This document shows, in pieces, positions 28,479-37,641 of a DNA stretch of 64,000 bases. Numbering within the stretch: the first letter of the stretch is position 1; each line of letters begins with the position of its first letter. Both the position numbers and the translations under genes were made by a program. This stretch comes from Aidingimonas lacisalsi. GTDB lineage: Bacteria > Pseudomonadota > Gammaproteobacteria > Pseudomonadales > Halomonadaceae. The stretch is from the NCBI RefSeq assembly GCF_008079445.1, contig NZ_VRYH01000008.1, forward strand, positions 1 to 64,000. Direction: 5' to 3'. Below the pieces are notes generated by a model. It was not told the DNA's origin. It ran no database searches and saw nothing but the letters and a program-made list of their open reading frames with translations.

Positions 28479-29408
28479 TTAATCACTGCGCGCTTTGCGT
28501 TCCTGTGGAAGCAGGGCGGCGTGGATCACGGCGTTGACCGGTGTGGCGACGCCGTACTGCTGCCCTAGCCTGACAACAGCGCCGTTCTGAGCTTCCAGTT
28601 CGGAAGGATGCCCCTCCATGATATCGCGCTGCATCGAGGCCGTACTGTTTTCCGGCAGGGCCTCGATGAAATTCATGGCGCGTTCGATGGCGTCATCCGG
28701 CATGATGACGCCGCTTGCCTGGGCGACAGCGCAAATTTCCTCCATCACGGCAATGAAGAGTCGACGCGTTTCATCCAGGGCACGCGTGTTGCCGATCGGT
28801 GCCCGGGTGATGGCCCCGACACCGCTCATGGCGCAAATGAACAGGAATTTGCTCCAGATTGCGACCTGGATATCATCGGGGATTTCCGCCTGAATGCCCT
28901 TGGCATTGGACAGACTGTCCTTGAGGGCCACTGTCCGTTCACTGGGACGATTGTCCCGTTCCCCCAGGCGTATGAACGGGTCGACTCCCACGTGGCGGAT
29001 ACGACCGGGTCTCTCTCGATAGGCGACGATCCCGCAGAGTCCGCCGATCACATGGTTACCACCGAGCTCGGCGGTCAACTGGTCTGCGGCTTCAACGCCA
29101 TTCTCCAGTGGGAGTACCACCGTGTCGGGGCCGATCAGGGGCCGCATGGCCTTGGCCGCTTCAGGGACTTGCCAGGCTTTCACGGCAACGATCACACAGT
29201 CTACCGTGCCGATGTCGGCTGGATCGTCGGTCGCCTGGGTCTCGGGTAAGTGTATGTCGCCGTCGGGGCTCTCGATGGTAAGCCCGTCACGCTGCATGGC
29301 TTCCAGGTGCGCACCACGTGCGATGAAAGTGACGTCCTCGCCGGACTCGGCCAGACGACCGCCGAAATAGCCGCCGACGCCGCCGGTACCATAGATTGCA
29401 AAGCGCAT
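28479..29408 (-). CDS. panE: 2-dehydropantoate 2-reductase (ketopantoate reductase) family
   Basis: A 309-residue NADP-dependent reductase of the ApbA/PanE family, converting ketopantoate to pantoate for coenzyme A synthesis. The N-terminal motif IYGTGGVGGYFGGRLAESGEDV binds the cofactor. VVLPLENGVEAAD (residues ~106-118) and the helix with WSKFLFICAMSGVGAITRAPIG (~186-207), holding the catalytic Lys, are characteristic. Genomes often have several paralogues, and some act on other 2-oxoacids, so the symbol is provisional. It is convergent with the PEBP gene. Confidence 0.85.
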   Translation of the reverse strand: MRFAIYGTGGVGGYFGGRLAESGEDVTFIARGAHLEAMQRDGLTIESPDGDIHLPETQATDDPADIGTVDCVIVAVKAWQVPEAAKAMRPLIGPDTVVLPLENGVEAADQLTAELGGNHVIGGLCGIVAYRERPGRIRHVGVDPFIRLGERDNRPSERTVALKDSLSNAKGIQAEIPDDIQVAIWSKFLFICAMSGVGAITRAPIGNTRALDETRRLFIAVMEEICAVAQASGVIMPDDAIERAMNFIEALPENSTASMQRDIMEGHPSELEAQNGAVVRLGQQYGVATPVNAVIHAALLPQERKARSD

Positions 29409-29429
29409 GACTCGCTCCTTGTCGTTACA

Positions 29430-30386
29430 TCATTCTGAGGATAGCTCGTCCAGTGCCGTGCGTGCCCGCTCCCGCCATTTGCTGGGCAGGGCGGCGGCCT
29501 GATTCAGGGCGTCTCGCGCACGGTCGATATCGCCCAGCGCCTCGAGGGACAAGCCAAGATTGAGCCAGGCAACGGCCAGACCGGCATCCTGTTCGGTGGC
29601 TTGACGAAAGGCGTCGGCTGCCGCTTCCGGGTTGCCGGTGGCATGCTCGGCATTACCCAACCCGAACCAGCCCATGGCAAGTTCGGGCCAGCGTTCCGCT
29701 AACGTTCGCCAGGCCGGCAGTGCGGTTTGCGGATCGGTAGCCCGCTGGAAGTCGGCTATGGCGTTCAAGGCCCGGTGACGGCCTATGCTGTCAGGCAACT
29801 CGCCGGGCGGGAGGGCGACGACGGCCCAGCGTTCGCTACGTGCCCAGGTATTGTCGAAGGTCGCGAAAGAGGTACGGGTTTCCGCATCCATGCCACTATG
29901 CAGGATCAACTCCCGTGCGTTCAGGTCATAGCCGATGGCGACGGCGTAATGCCAGACGGGCCAGGCGGGTAGCGACAGGTTCTGCATGACGATGACGGGA
30001 TGACCATTGGCGATTTCACGTAACAGAGCGTTGAAATTGCCATCGATGACGAACGGAACGCGTTCATAGCGTCGCAAGGTGGCGAGCATTTCCGGTTGAA
30101 CGCTACCCTCGCGTTCGGGCAGGAAGACTTGCGGAATCAAGGAGTCGACATCCGCATCGACACCACTGGCATTGAGCACCATTGCCAGTGAGGCAGGGCC
30201 ACACTGATAGTCACGCTGCCCATGGAAGGGTACGTCATCGAGTTTGAGTTGCTCGGGAATGCCCAACCGGTCAGGGCTTTGTATCGTCGGGCTGCCAGCA
30301 CAGCCGCCGAGTATCGTCAGGGTCAGTACCAACAGCAGAACGCCCGCAGGGCGGGCGTTCGTTGACAGTCGTTGCGGGCGACTCAT
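29430..30386 (-). CDS. PA2778 family cysteine peptidase (C39-like lipoprotein with TPRs)
   Basis: A 318-residue predicted lipoprotein: a hydrophobic signal ending LTILGGC gives a lipobox. Residues ~50-185 form a papain-like C39-type peptidase. The nucleophile is the Cys of DYQCGPASLAMVL, the His lies in VWHYAVAIGYD, and a polar residue follows in LILHSGMD. C-terminal TPR-like repeats follow (WFGLGNAEHATGNPEAAADAFRQA, AWLNLGLSLEALGDIDRARDALNQA). The ATG at 30386 is 8 nt after the PA2779-like stop. Peptidase substrates are unknown. Acting as a pair with the upstream gene is supported by coupling. Confidence 0.88.
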   Translation of the reverse strand: MSRPQRLSTNARPAGVLLLVLTLTILGGCAGSPTIQSPDRLGIPEQLKLDDVPFHGQRDYQCGPASLAMVLNASGVDADVDSLIPQVFLPEREGSVQPEMLATLRRYERVPFVIDGNFNALLREIANGHPVIVMQNLSLPAWPVWHYAVAIGYDLNARELILHSGMDAETRTSFATFDNTWARSERWAVVALPPGELPDSIGRHRALNAIADFQRATDPQTALPAWRTLAERWPELAMGWFGLGNAEHATGNPEAAADAFRQATEQDAGLAVAWLNLGLSLEALGDIDRARDALNQAAALPSKWRERARTALDELSSE

Positions 30387-30394
30387 GGTGCGTC

Positions 30395-30796
30395 TCAACG
30401 CGTGAAGGGGAAGACGTCGGTCAGTCCCAGGATGTCGGTCACCAGGAGAATTACGAAGACGGCGAATAGCGCGCCAACGACACTGGCTCCGGCCGGCATG
30501 TCGTCGAGTCGGTCGGCCATGTCACGTACTTCCTGATCGGACAGGGCATCGACACGGGCCTCCACTTCGGCAGGATCGACACCTTGGGCCAGGAGTTGTT
30601 CCTGGACATCCTGACGCGACAAGACCTCGTCGATGCGCTTCCGGTCGGCCTGTACCTGATCGGCACTCAACGCATCCTGAGTGGAGACGAGGCCATCGGA
30701 TGAAGCATTGGGTGCTGCCGCAGCTACCGGGAGGCTTCCCAAGACCAGGCAGGCAATCAGTAGCGGGCTAATGACTCGAGCAAGTTTCTTCATCAT
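30395..30796 (-). CDS. PA2779 family exported/membrane protein
   Basis: A 133-residue protein with an N-terminal signal (residues ~1-26, MMKKLARVISPLLIACLVLG), a charged helical middle with LSRQDVQEQLLAQGVDPAEVEARV and LSDQEVRDMADRLDDMPAG, and one C-terminal membrane helix VVGALFAVFVILLVTDILG. AAGGAA lies eight bases before the ATG at 30796. It is the partner gene of the PA2778-type peptidase. The hydrophobic C-terminal tail after a short acidic region could be a sorting or cleavage site; that is inference. Confidence 0.85.
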   Translation of the reverse strand: MMKKLARVISPLLIACLVLGSLPVAAAAPNASSDGLVSTQDALSADQVQADRKRIDEVLSRQDVQEQLLAQGVDPAEVEARVDALSDQEVRDMADRLDDMPAGASVVGALFAVFVILLVTDILGLTDVFPFTR

Positions 30797-30891
30797 GGGA
30801 TGTTCCTTATTTGGGATGGCTTCCGGCTTCTTCATGATCCTTGAGTCTGCGTCGTACGTCCATGCGATGCTCCACCAGTATAGAGCGAGAT

Positions 30892-30917
30892 GGGCATGAT
30901 TTTCATGCCCTTTTTAT
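30892..30917 (+). terminator. Strong intrinsic terminator on the + strand with no + strand gene before it
   Basis: GGGCATGA (30892-30899), loop TTT, TCATGCCC (30903-30910), then TTTTTAT: a perfect 8-bp stem with a T-run. Both flanking genes are on the minus strand, and read on that strand the hairpin has no T-run. Confidence 0.7.
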
Positions 30918-30923
30918 CATGAA

Positions 30924-30946
30924 GCCGCGACTCGAAGAGTCACGGC
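30924..30946 (-). terminator. Stem-loop after the nitrilase remnant (minus strand)
   Basis: GCCGTGACTC pairs with GAGTCGCGGC (one G-T position) around a TTC loop, 8 nt after the remnant's stop when read on the minus strand. The T-tract is weak (TTCATGAT). Confidence 0.5.
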
Positions 30947-30953
30947 ATGTTCC

Positions 30954-31500
30954 TCAACGGTAACCGGCCATCAATTCCCTGACTAACGGGGTATCGGCAT
31001 CGCGAAGGGAGGGCAATTCGAAGCGTGCGCGGGCAATCTCGGTGCGTGAAAGATCGGCATGCACCAGCGTGTCGGTGTCGCCGGCTTCCGTCAGGATATC
31101 GCCGCGCGGGCCCTGGATGCGCGACCCACCCCAAAAATGACTATCGCCTTCTGAGCCATGACGGTTGGCCATGATGACCGGTGTATCATAGGTCATGGCG
31201 TAGAAACTGACATTGAGGGCCCAGTTACGTTCGTTGGAAAAATCTTCGCTGACGATGCCGGAGTTGATCGGCGCGCACAACACGGTGGGGCGTGCCAGTA
31301 GCGAGACATGAACCAGGGCGGGGTTCCAGAGATCGGCACATATCAACTGGGTGGCCGACCAGCCATCGCGAAACCGGGTATGCGTCAGAGACTCGCTGTG
31401 GGTGAACCACTTGCCTTCCTCGAGGCCGCCTGAGAAGGCGGCCTCGAACGGGGAGTCATGTGATTTTGCCAGCTCGGGGTGGCTGACGAAAATCGCGTCA
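30954..31500 (-). pseudogene. N-terminally truncated carbon-nitrogen hydrolase (nitrilase family)
   Basis: The C-terminal ~180 residues of a nitrilase/amidase-family protein. LICADLWNPALVHV carries the catalytic Cys, preceded by KWFTHSESLTHTRFRDGW and followed by NWALNVSFYAMTYDTPVIMANR and HFWGGSRIQGPRGDIL. Reading upstream in frame, the homologous sequence runs to about 31500, where it meets the stop codon of the substrate-binding protein gene and a frame stop at 31503. There is no ATG or GTG start, and the N-terminal third with the catalytic Glu is missing. A deletion has fused the two. Confidence 0.8.
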
Positions 31501-32379
31501 GATCAGGTCGTGCTCTTCGAGAAACCCGGTGGCCACGTGTTCGATGGTGGCTTTGTCGACATCCACTTTGGCATTGAGTTTGGCCATGGTCTCGTCGTCG
31601 AGTAACGTGGAGATCTTGTTGAGCTGCTCTTCCAGCTCCGGATATTCCTCTAGGGTTTCCTCACGAATGACCGGTGTCAGTGCGTAGGCCGGGAAGTAGC
31701 CCTTGTCATCTTCCAGCACGGTCAGGTCAAAGGCGGGAATGCGACCGTCGGTGGCGAATACGACGGAAACATCGACTTCTCCATCGCGCAGTGCCGGATA
31801 CGTCAGGCCAGTGTCCATGCGCCGGATATTGGCGCGACCGAATTCGAACCCATAAGTTTCCTGGAGTGGACGCAGACCGTTGTCGCGGGCATAGAATTCC
31901 GCATTCGAGGCGAGCGTCAATGCGTCGCCGCCATTGATTGTCTCGGCCAGGTCGGAGATGGTCTCGATACCGCGCTCTGCGGCATCGTCTTCACGCATGG
32001 CCAGGCCATAGGTGTTGTTGGCGTCGGACGGTGCCAGCCACACCAGACCTTGCTCGGCATCGAGTTCCTTGACGCGCTCATAGGTCTCGTCGGTATCGAG
32101 GTCTTCATCGATCTCGTTGTAGTTGATCAGCGATGTACCGGTGTATTCCCAATAAAGGTCGATCTGACCGTTCTCTTGAGCCTGACGGAGGACGGAAGAA
32201 CCCATGCCGGAACGCCGGTCGACATCGTAGTCCAACGACTCCAGGTACTGGGTCGTCATGCTGGCGAGTATCTGCTGTTCGGTGAAATTCTTGCCACCGA
32301 CGACGATCTCCTCGGCCGCTGCGGTGGTCACGGTGCTAGCCAGTGCCAGTCCGGCCAGGGTTGTCACGACGGTTTTCAT
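31498..32379 (-). CDS. Quaternary amine/osmoprotectant ABC transporter, substrate-binding protein
   Basis: A 293-residue periplasmic binding protein of the OpuCC/OsmX (glycine betaine/choline) family. It has a signal peptide ending TVTTAAAEE, then VVGGKNFTEQQILASM (residues ~27-42), YWEYTGTSLINY (~86-97) with ligand-cage aromatics, and FYARDNGLRPLQETYGF. The start at 32379 has GAGGAG upstream; a frame 10 codons longer has none. The permease gene lies 52 nt upstream. The usual second permease and ATPase are not adjacent. Its stop sits exactly at the nitrilase deletion junction. Confidence 0.88.
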   Translation of the reverse strand: MKTVVTTLAGLALASTVTTAAAEEIVVGGKNFTEQQILASMTTQYLESLDYDVDRRSGMGSSVLRQAQENGQIDLYWEYTGTSLINYNEIDEDLDTDETYERVKELDAEQGLVWLAPSDANNTYGLAMREDDAAERGIETISDLAETINGGDALTLASNAEFYARDNGLRPLQETYGFEFGRANIRRMDTGLTYPALRDGEVDVSVVFATDGRIPAFDLTVLEDDKGYFPAYALTPVIREETLEEYPELEEQLNKISTLLDDETMAKLNAKVDVDKATIEHVATGFLEEHDLI

Positions 32380-32431
32380 TGCGCGCGCTCCTCGATTGTC
32401 TGTAGTCACTCGATCTGTCGATTAGTATATG

Positions 32432-33085
32432 TCAGGCCCGTGCAGGATTGACCCCACGTGGAACGATGATGAAGGCCACCGTCGCGACCAGAGCATCGAC
32501 CACGATGGCCAGCAATGCTGTGGGAATGGCGCCCGATAGCATCATGACGGGATCATGGAGGTCGATGCCGGTGAAGATCAGTTCTCCCAGGCCACCGGCA
32601 CCGATCAGGAATGCCAGGGGAACCGTGCCGACATTGATTGCCAATGCCGTGCGAATGCCGGCAAAGATCACGTACAGGGCATTGGGCAATTCGATCCGAA
32701 ACAGCCGCTGCAGGGGTGACATATCGATGCCGGCGGCAGCCTCGCGCAGGGCAGGGTCAACATTGTTGATGTCCGTGTAGGTGTTGCGAATGATCGGAAG
32801 CTGTGAATAGAGCAGAAGGGCAATGACGGCGGGTACGTAGCCAATGCCCTGGCCGATGAGAGACAGGATCGGGATCATGATGCCGAACAGGGCAATGGAT
32901 GGGATCGTGATGATGATCGACGCCGCATAGAGGACAGCGCGTGCGACCCGCTCGTTGCGGGTGATCACAATACCGATGGGAACGACGGTCAAGGTAGCGA
33001 TCCCGACAGCGACGCTGACCAGCGAGATATGCTCCAGAGTCCGGGTGCCCAGCAAGTCGATATTATCGAGGGCATACTGAATCAA
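32432..33085 (-). CDS. Quaternary amine/osmoprotectant ABC transporter, permease
   Basis: A 217-residue inner-membrane permease with five or six hydrophobic helices. It has the cytoplasmic EAA-type loop DPALREAAAGIDMSPLQRLFRIELPNALY (residues ~108-136), which docks an ATPase. GIRTALAINVGTVPLAFLIGAGGLGELIFTGI is typical of OpuCB/OsmW permeases for glycine betaine and choline. It would form a transporter with the downstream binding protein, but no ATPase gene is adjacent here. An AT-rich upstream region (33190-33265) separates it from the P-type ATPase gene. Confidence 0.88.
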   Translation of the reverse strand: MIQYALDNIDLLGTRTLEHISLVSVAVGIATLTVVPIGIVITRNERVARAVLYAASIIITIPSIALFGIMIPILSLIGQGIGYVPAVIALLLYSQLPIIRNTYTDINNVDPALREAAAGIDMSPLQRLFRIELPNALYVIFAGIRTALAINVGTVPLAFLIGAGGLGELIFTGIDLHDPVMMLSGAIPTALLAIVVDALVATVAFIIVPRGVNPARA

Positions 33086-33267
33086 TTCCCAATGCTGTCT
33101 CCTCTCGGCATCGGCTCGTAATTGACATCACGACGCCCTCGGCAGCCAGAAACTGGCTACTTGCGAGCCCCGTGTCGAATCGACTTTAGTTTAGCAGAGG
33201 GAAGGATCTATTTGGTTTGGTAATGAATAACGATCTAAAATTACAATAATTGATGATGTTGATTCGC

Positions 33268-36057
33268 TTACCAGGGGGGCTCCTGTCGTTTTAGGGAGGA
33301 TTCGCGTATACGCGCGGAAGACTGCTCCCCGGAAAAGGGGCGGTGAGAATGTCTCCATACTCCCTTTTCCAGCTCGACAATGAGAAACAGGACGATGCTG
33401 GCCGAGACGATGACCAGCCAGTGGATGAGTGACAGCGCCTCACTACCGAAGAGGCGTTGCATGAACGGCAGGTAGGTCCAGCCCAACTGCAGCAATACGA
33501 CCAGAGTGATCGCCAACCATACCGAGCGGCTGCCGAAGACTCCCTGCTTCGACAATGCACTGTAAACAAGGTATCGGCTGTTGATCAGGTAAGCGGCGCT
33601 GCCCATGACCAGTATGTTGACGGCCCCGCTGCGGGCCAGGGCCTGGCTGTTGCCCTGAAAGTCGTGCAACCAGGTGAACATGCCGAAGACGCCGGCCAGT
33701 AACAGTACCGATACGAATACCACGCGCCACAGAAGAAAACCGTCCAGCAAGGGGGCGTCAGGATTCCGAGGGTGACGTTTCATGAGATCGGGTTCGCCGG
33801 GCTCGAAAGCCAAGGCAAGCCCTAAAGTGATGGCGACAACCATATTGACCCACAGCGCCTGTAGCGGTGTCACCGGCAATGAACCGCCGGCCAGGACGGC
33901 AAGAAGAATCGAAAGCCCCTGTCCGCCATTGGTGGGCAATAAAAAGGTGATGGTCTTGCGGATATTGTCATAGACCTTGCGACCTTCTTCGATGGCGCTG
34001 ACGATGCTGGCGAAATTGTCATCCGCCAGCACCATTTCTGCGGCATTCTTGGCGGCCTCCGTCCCCTGGACACCCATGGCGACCCCGACATCGGCACGCT
34101 TCAGGGCGGGGCCATCGTTGACACCATCGCCGGTCATTGCACAGATACCGCCCTGGGCCTGCATGGCCTTGACCAGCCGCAGTTTGTGCTCGGGGGCGGC
34201 ACGAGCGAATACATCGATCTCGCTAATACAGGCTGCAAGATCGGCATCGCTCATGGCTTCGATCTCTCGCCCGGTGACAGCGCGGTCGGTGTGGGCAAAG
34301 CCCAACTGCCGAGCTATGGCGAGCGCGGTCTCGGCGTGATCACCGGTTACCATGACGGGGCGAATACCCGCTGTCAGGCAGCGTTCGACAGCGTCGATGA
34401 CATCCTCCCGTGGTGGGTCGAGCAGGCCGACCAGTCCCAGTAATACCAGTCCTTCCTCGGCATGTTCATCGGTCAGGTCCCCGGCGTGCGGCTCCCCGGC
34501 TTTTTCGGCCAGAGCCAATACACGTAGGCCACGTGAAGACAGTGCACGGATGCGGGCGTGCCATTCCTGCGTGTCGAGCGGTTGTGTTTGATTACCGACG
34601 CGAACCCGGTGACACATCTCCAGAAGCCGGTCCGGAGCCCCCTTGACGAACAGGCAAGCGGTGCCGTGGAGATCGTGTAGGGTTGCCATGTAACGACGCT
34701 CCGACTCGAAGGGGATGGCATCATGGCGAGCATGATCGTAACGTAATGTACGAAACGATAGCCCCGCCTTGGCGGCAGCCACAACCAGAGCGCCCTCTGT
34801 AGGATCGCCATGAATATGCCAACGGCCGCCTTCCTCGGCTGATTCGGCGTCGTTACATAGCACGCCGGCACGAAGCAAGTGACCCAGATCGGGCTGGTCA
34901 TCAAGCGATTCGATAGTGGAAGCGTCATTACCGTCGTCATTGAGCGCGACGAAGTCACCCTCCGGCGCATAGCCGATGCCCGTGACACGGAATTGGCCAT
35001 CAGGCAGCCAGATGGCTTGCACCGTCATCTCATTGCGGGTGAGTGTCCCTGTCTTGTCGGAAAAAATGGTGGAAATCGAGCCAAGCGTTTCTACCGCAGG
35101 CAGGCGTCGGATGATGGCGTTGCGTCTGGCCATTGTTTGCACGCCCAGTGCCAGCCCGATGGTGACGATCGCGGGCAGGCCTTCCGGAATGGCGGCCACT
35201 GCCAGGCCGATGCTGGCCATGAACATGTCGCTCAATGGTTGGTCGTGGACCAGAATGCCGAACACTCCGGTGAGCAGTGCCGTCAGCACGATCACGATGG
35301 CGAGCGTGCGTCCGGCACGGTCGAGCTGTCGCAGTAGCGGCGTTTTCAGTTTCTCGACGTCGCGCAACAACTCCGATATGCGCCCAATTTCGCTCCGTGC
35401 GCCTGTCTCCACGACAACGCCGGTGGCATTGCCCTCAGCGATGATGGTCCCCGCATACGCCATGTTCGAACGTTCAGCCAGTTCGGTGTCGTCGGCGATG
35501 GGCATCGTCTGCTTGTCGACCGGGACCGACTCGCCAGTCAATGCTGCCTCATCGGCTCGCACTCGCTTGGCATCCAGCAGGCGAAGGTCCGCCGGCACGC
35601 GGTCGCCGCTTTCGAGCAGCACGATATCGCCGGGGACGAGCACTTCGGCATCCACTTGCCGACGCTGCCCGCCCCGCAAGACATCGGCGCGAGGCGACAG
35701 CATGCGGCGAATACTGTCCAGTGCCTTCTCGGCCTTGCCTTCCTGGATGAACCCGACCAATGCAATGATGACCACCACGCCAAGAATGGCCAGTGTGTCC
35801 AGCACATGTCCCATGCCCAGGCTGGCCAACGCGGCGAGCAGCAGGATCAGCATCAGCACGTTATTGAACTGGACCAGAAGTCGTTTCCACCAGGGGCGAA
35901 TGCGTTCCTGCTGTAGTCGATTCCGTCCGTGGATACCCAGACGATGCTGTATCTCGGCGTCATCAAGCCCCCTGGGGTGGGAAGTCAAGCGTGACAATGT
36001 CTCTTCGACAGATAGGGCATGCCAAGGTGGGCGAGGTGGTTCGTTCGATGCAGGCAT
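33268..36057 (-). CDS. P-type cation-transporting ATPase (P2 type, specificity uncertain)
   Basis: A 929-residue P-type ATPase. It has an N-terminal cation-ATPase domain, TGES in the actuator (~190), [16 protein letters not shown] in M4, the phosphorylation site SDKTGTLT (~355), a nucleotide-binding domain, [22 protein letters not shown] (~640), and six C-terminal helices. Overall layout matches SERCA/PMCA-like bacterial pumps. In M6, where Ca2+ pumps have an N-x-x-T-D arrangement, this protein has [18 protein letters not shown], lacking the Thr-Asp. The ion is therefore uncertain. The ATG at 36057 is used; a GTG six codons earlier is possible. No operon partner. Confidence 0.85.
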   Translation of the reverse strand: MPASNEPPRPPWHALSVEETLSRLTSHPRGLDDAEIQHRLGIHGRNRLQQERIRPWWKRLLVQFNNVLMLILLLAALASLGMGHVLDTLAILGVVVIIALVGFIQEGKAEKALDSIRRMLSPRADVLRGGQRRQVDAEVLVPGDIVLLESGDRVPADLRLLDAKRVRADEAALTGESVPVDKQTMPIADDTELAERSNMAYAGTIIAEGNATGVVVETGARSEIGRISELLRDVEKLKTPLLRQLDRAGRTLAIVIVLTALLTGVFGILVHDQPLSDMFMASIGLAVAAIPEGLPAIVTIGLALGVQTMARRNAIIRRLPAVETLGSISTIFSDKTGTLTRNEMTVQAIWLPDGQFRVTGIGYAPEGDFVALNDDGNDASTIESLDDQPDLGHLLRAGVLCNDAESAEEGGRWHIHGDPTEGALVVAAAKAGLSFRTLRYDHARHDAIPFESERRYMATLHDLHGTACLFVKGAPDRLLEMCHRVRVGNQTQPLDTQEWHARIRALSSRGLRVLALAEKAGEPHAGDLTDEHAEEGLVLLGLVGLLDPPREDVIDAVERCLTAGIRPVMVTGDHAETALAIARQLGFAHTDRAVTGREIEAMSDADLAACISEIDVFARAAPEHKLRLVKAMQAQGGICAMTGDGVNDGPALKRADVGVAMGVQGTEAAKNAAEMVLADDNFASIVSAIEEGRKVYDNIRKTITFLLPTNGGQGLSILLAVLAGGSLPVTPLQALWVNMVVAITLGLALAFEPGEPDLMKRHPRNPDAPLLDGFLLWRVVFVSVLLLAGVFGMFTWLHDFQGNSQALARSGAVNILVMGSAAYLINSRYLVYSALSKQGVFGSRSVWLAITLVVLLQLGWTYLPFMQRLFGSEALSLIHWLVIVSASIVLFLIVELEKGVWRHSHRPFSGEQSSARIRESSLKRQEPPW

Positions 36058-36152
36058 TGGAAGACTCTGGATCACAGTGATAGGGCATGACTATCTGTTT
36101 AGCACAGCATATGCTGCACTGCAGTGATCCAGAGCAAGAAATGAGTCATTCA

Positions 36153-36182
36153 CCAGGTTGCCGGCATGTGTCGGCAACCTGG
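36153..36182 (-). repeat. Perfect inverted repeat after the antiporter gene
   Basis: CCAGGTTGCCG (36153-36163) and CGGCAACCTGG (36172-36182) form an 11-bp perfect stem with an 8-nt loop, directly after the antiporter stop (36190) when read on the minus strand. No T-run follows, so it may be an mRNA 3'-end stabiliser rather than an intrinsic terminator. Confidence 0.6.
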
Positions 36183-36189
36183 GGTAGGG

Positions 36190-37536
36190 TCAAAGCACCA
36201 TTGCCGCCAGCCAGCCGAAAATGATCAGAGGGATATTGTAGTGGAGGAATGTCGGCACGACGGAGTCCCAGATATGGTCATGCTGACCATCGGCGTTGAG
36301 CCCTGCCGTAGGGCCAAGCGTCGAGTCCGACGCCGGTGAGCCGGCATCGCCCAGTGCGGCAGCGGTGCCGACCAGTGCGACAGTGGCCATGGGAGAAAAG
36401 CCGAAATTGAGTGCTAGCGGCACGTACAGTGACGCGATGATCGGAATGGTCGAGAACGATGACCCGATGCCCATGGTGATGAACAGCCCCACCAGCAGCA
36501 TGATCAAGGCTGCCAAGCCTCGGTTGTCACCGATCACCTCGGTCGAACTGGCGACCAGTGTCTCGACTTGGCCGGTTGCCTGCATCACGCTGGCGAATCC
36601 GGCTGCAGTGATCATGATGAAACCGACCAGTGCCATCATGCGCATGCCTTCGGTAAAGATGCTGTCCTGCTCGTGCCAGCGGAACACCCCACTGACCGAT
36701 AGCAAGGCAAAACCGAACAGACCGCCCAGTACCATCGAATCGGTCACTAGTTGGATAACCACGGTGCCGACCAGGGCAAGAGCCAGGACGACGACCTGCC
36801 AGGGTGCCAATTGGCGAGCGGCTTGAGCTGGGCTCTCATCGCCGTGAGCCAGGTCGCGATCCTCGTACACACGTTGACGGCGATAGCTGAAAAGAACGGC
36901 AACGATCAAGCCCAGCAGCATACCGCTGATGGGGATGCCCATGGCCAGGGGCACCATTCCGGCATCCACTGCCAAGCCTTGTGCGGCACCCGCTTCATTG
37001 ATGTTGCCAAGCAGCAGATCATTGAGAAAGATCGAACCGAAGCCTACCGGCAGTAACATGTAGGGGGCGGTGATACCGAATGTGATGACGCACGCCACGG
37101 CACGCCGGTCGAGCTTGAGGTGGTTCATCAGCTTGAGCAGGGGCGGAACCAGTACCGGAATGAATGCGATATGGACCGGAATCAGGTTCTGTGAGCTGAT
37201 GGCGGCGGCAAGCAGGGCGCTCAATAACGTCAACACGGCCAGGCGATGACCCGCGGCCTGGCCGTTCAGCCCCAGACGCTGGATGGTTCGGTCAGCCAGC
37301 AACTCGGTCACGCCGGAGCGTGAAAGTGCCACGGCAAAGGCGCCGAGAACCGCATAGGAGAGGGCAATGGTAGCGCCATTACCCAAGCCTTCGTTGAAGG
37401 CATCGAGCACATCCGACAGCGGCAATCCAGCGTAGAGGCCGCCGACCAGGCTGGCGATGATCAGGGCGAAGACGACGGAAATGCGGGCGAGACTCAAGGT
37501 GACCATCACCAGGATGGCCAGAACGACGGCATTCAT
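36190..37536 (-). CDS. Na+/H+ antiporter family (YuiF/NhaC-like) transporter
   Basis: A 448-residue polytopic protein with about 11-12 hydrophobic helices. Segments such as ISSQNLIPVHIAFIPVLVPPLLKLM (residues ~112-136) and ALGDAGSPASDSTLGPTAGLN (~404-424) are typical of the YuiF-like ion transporter group annotated as Na+/H+ antiporters; some members may carry amino acids instead. In a halophile, Na+ export is plausible. It is a single gene between holA and the P-type ATPase on the same strand. Confidence 0.82.
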   Translation of the reverse strand: MNAVVLAILVMVTLSLARISVVFALIIASLVGGLYAGLPLSDVLDAFNEGLGNGATIALSYAVLGAFAVALSRSGVTELLADRTIQRLGLNGQAAGHRLAVLTLLSALLAAAISSQNLIPVHIAFIPVLVPPLLKLMNHLKLDRRAVACVITFGITAPYMLLPVGFGSIFLNDLLLGNINEAGAAQGLAVDAGMVPLAMGIPISGMLLGLIVAVLFSYRRQRVYEDRDLAHGDESPAQAARQLAPWQVVVLALALVGTVVIQLVTDSMVLGGLFGFALLSVSGVFRWHEQDSIFTEGMRMMALVGFIMITAAGFASVMQATGQVETLVASSTEVIGDNRGLAALIMLLVGLFITMGIGSSFSTIPIIASLYVPLALNFGFSPMATVALVGTAAALGDAGSPASDSTLGPTAGLNADGQHDHIWDSVVPTFLHYNIPLIIFGWLAAMVL

Positions 37537-37641
37537 GGCGGACTCATGTGGTTGGCATGGATGGTATGTAAAGGCACCGCGATAGGCGCGAAAGCGCGGA
37601 ATGATACCGTAATATGAGACCGAGATCAGGGGGTGGCGAAC

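Noticed and set aside
34976-36127. 383-codon + strand frame opposite the P-type ATPase
   Set aside because: Composition is Ser/Arg/Met-rich without motifs; it mirrors the ATPase gene.
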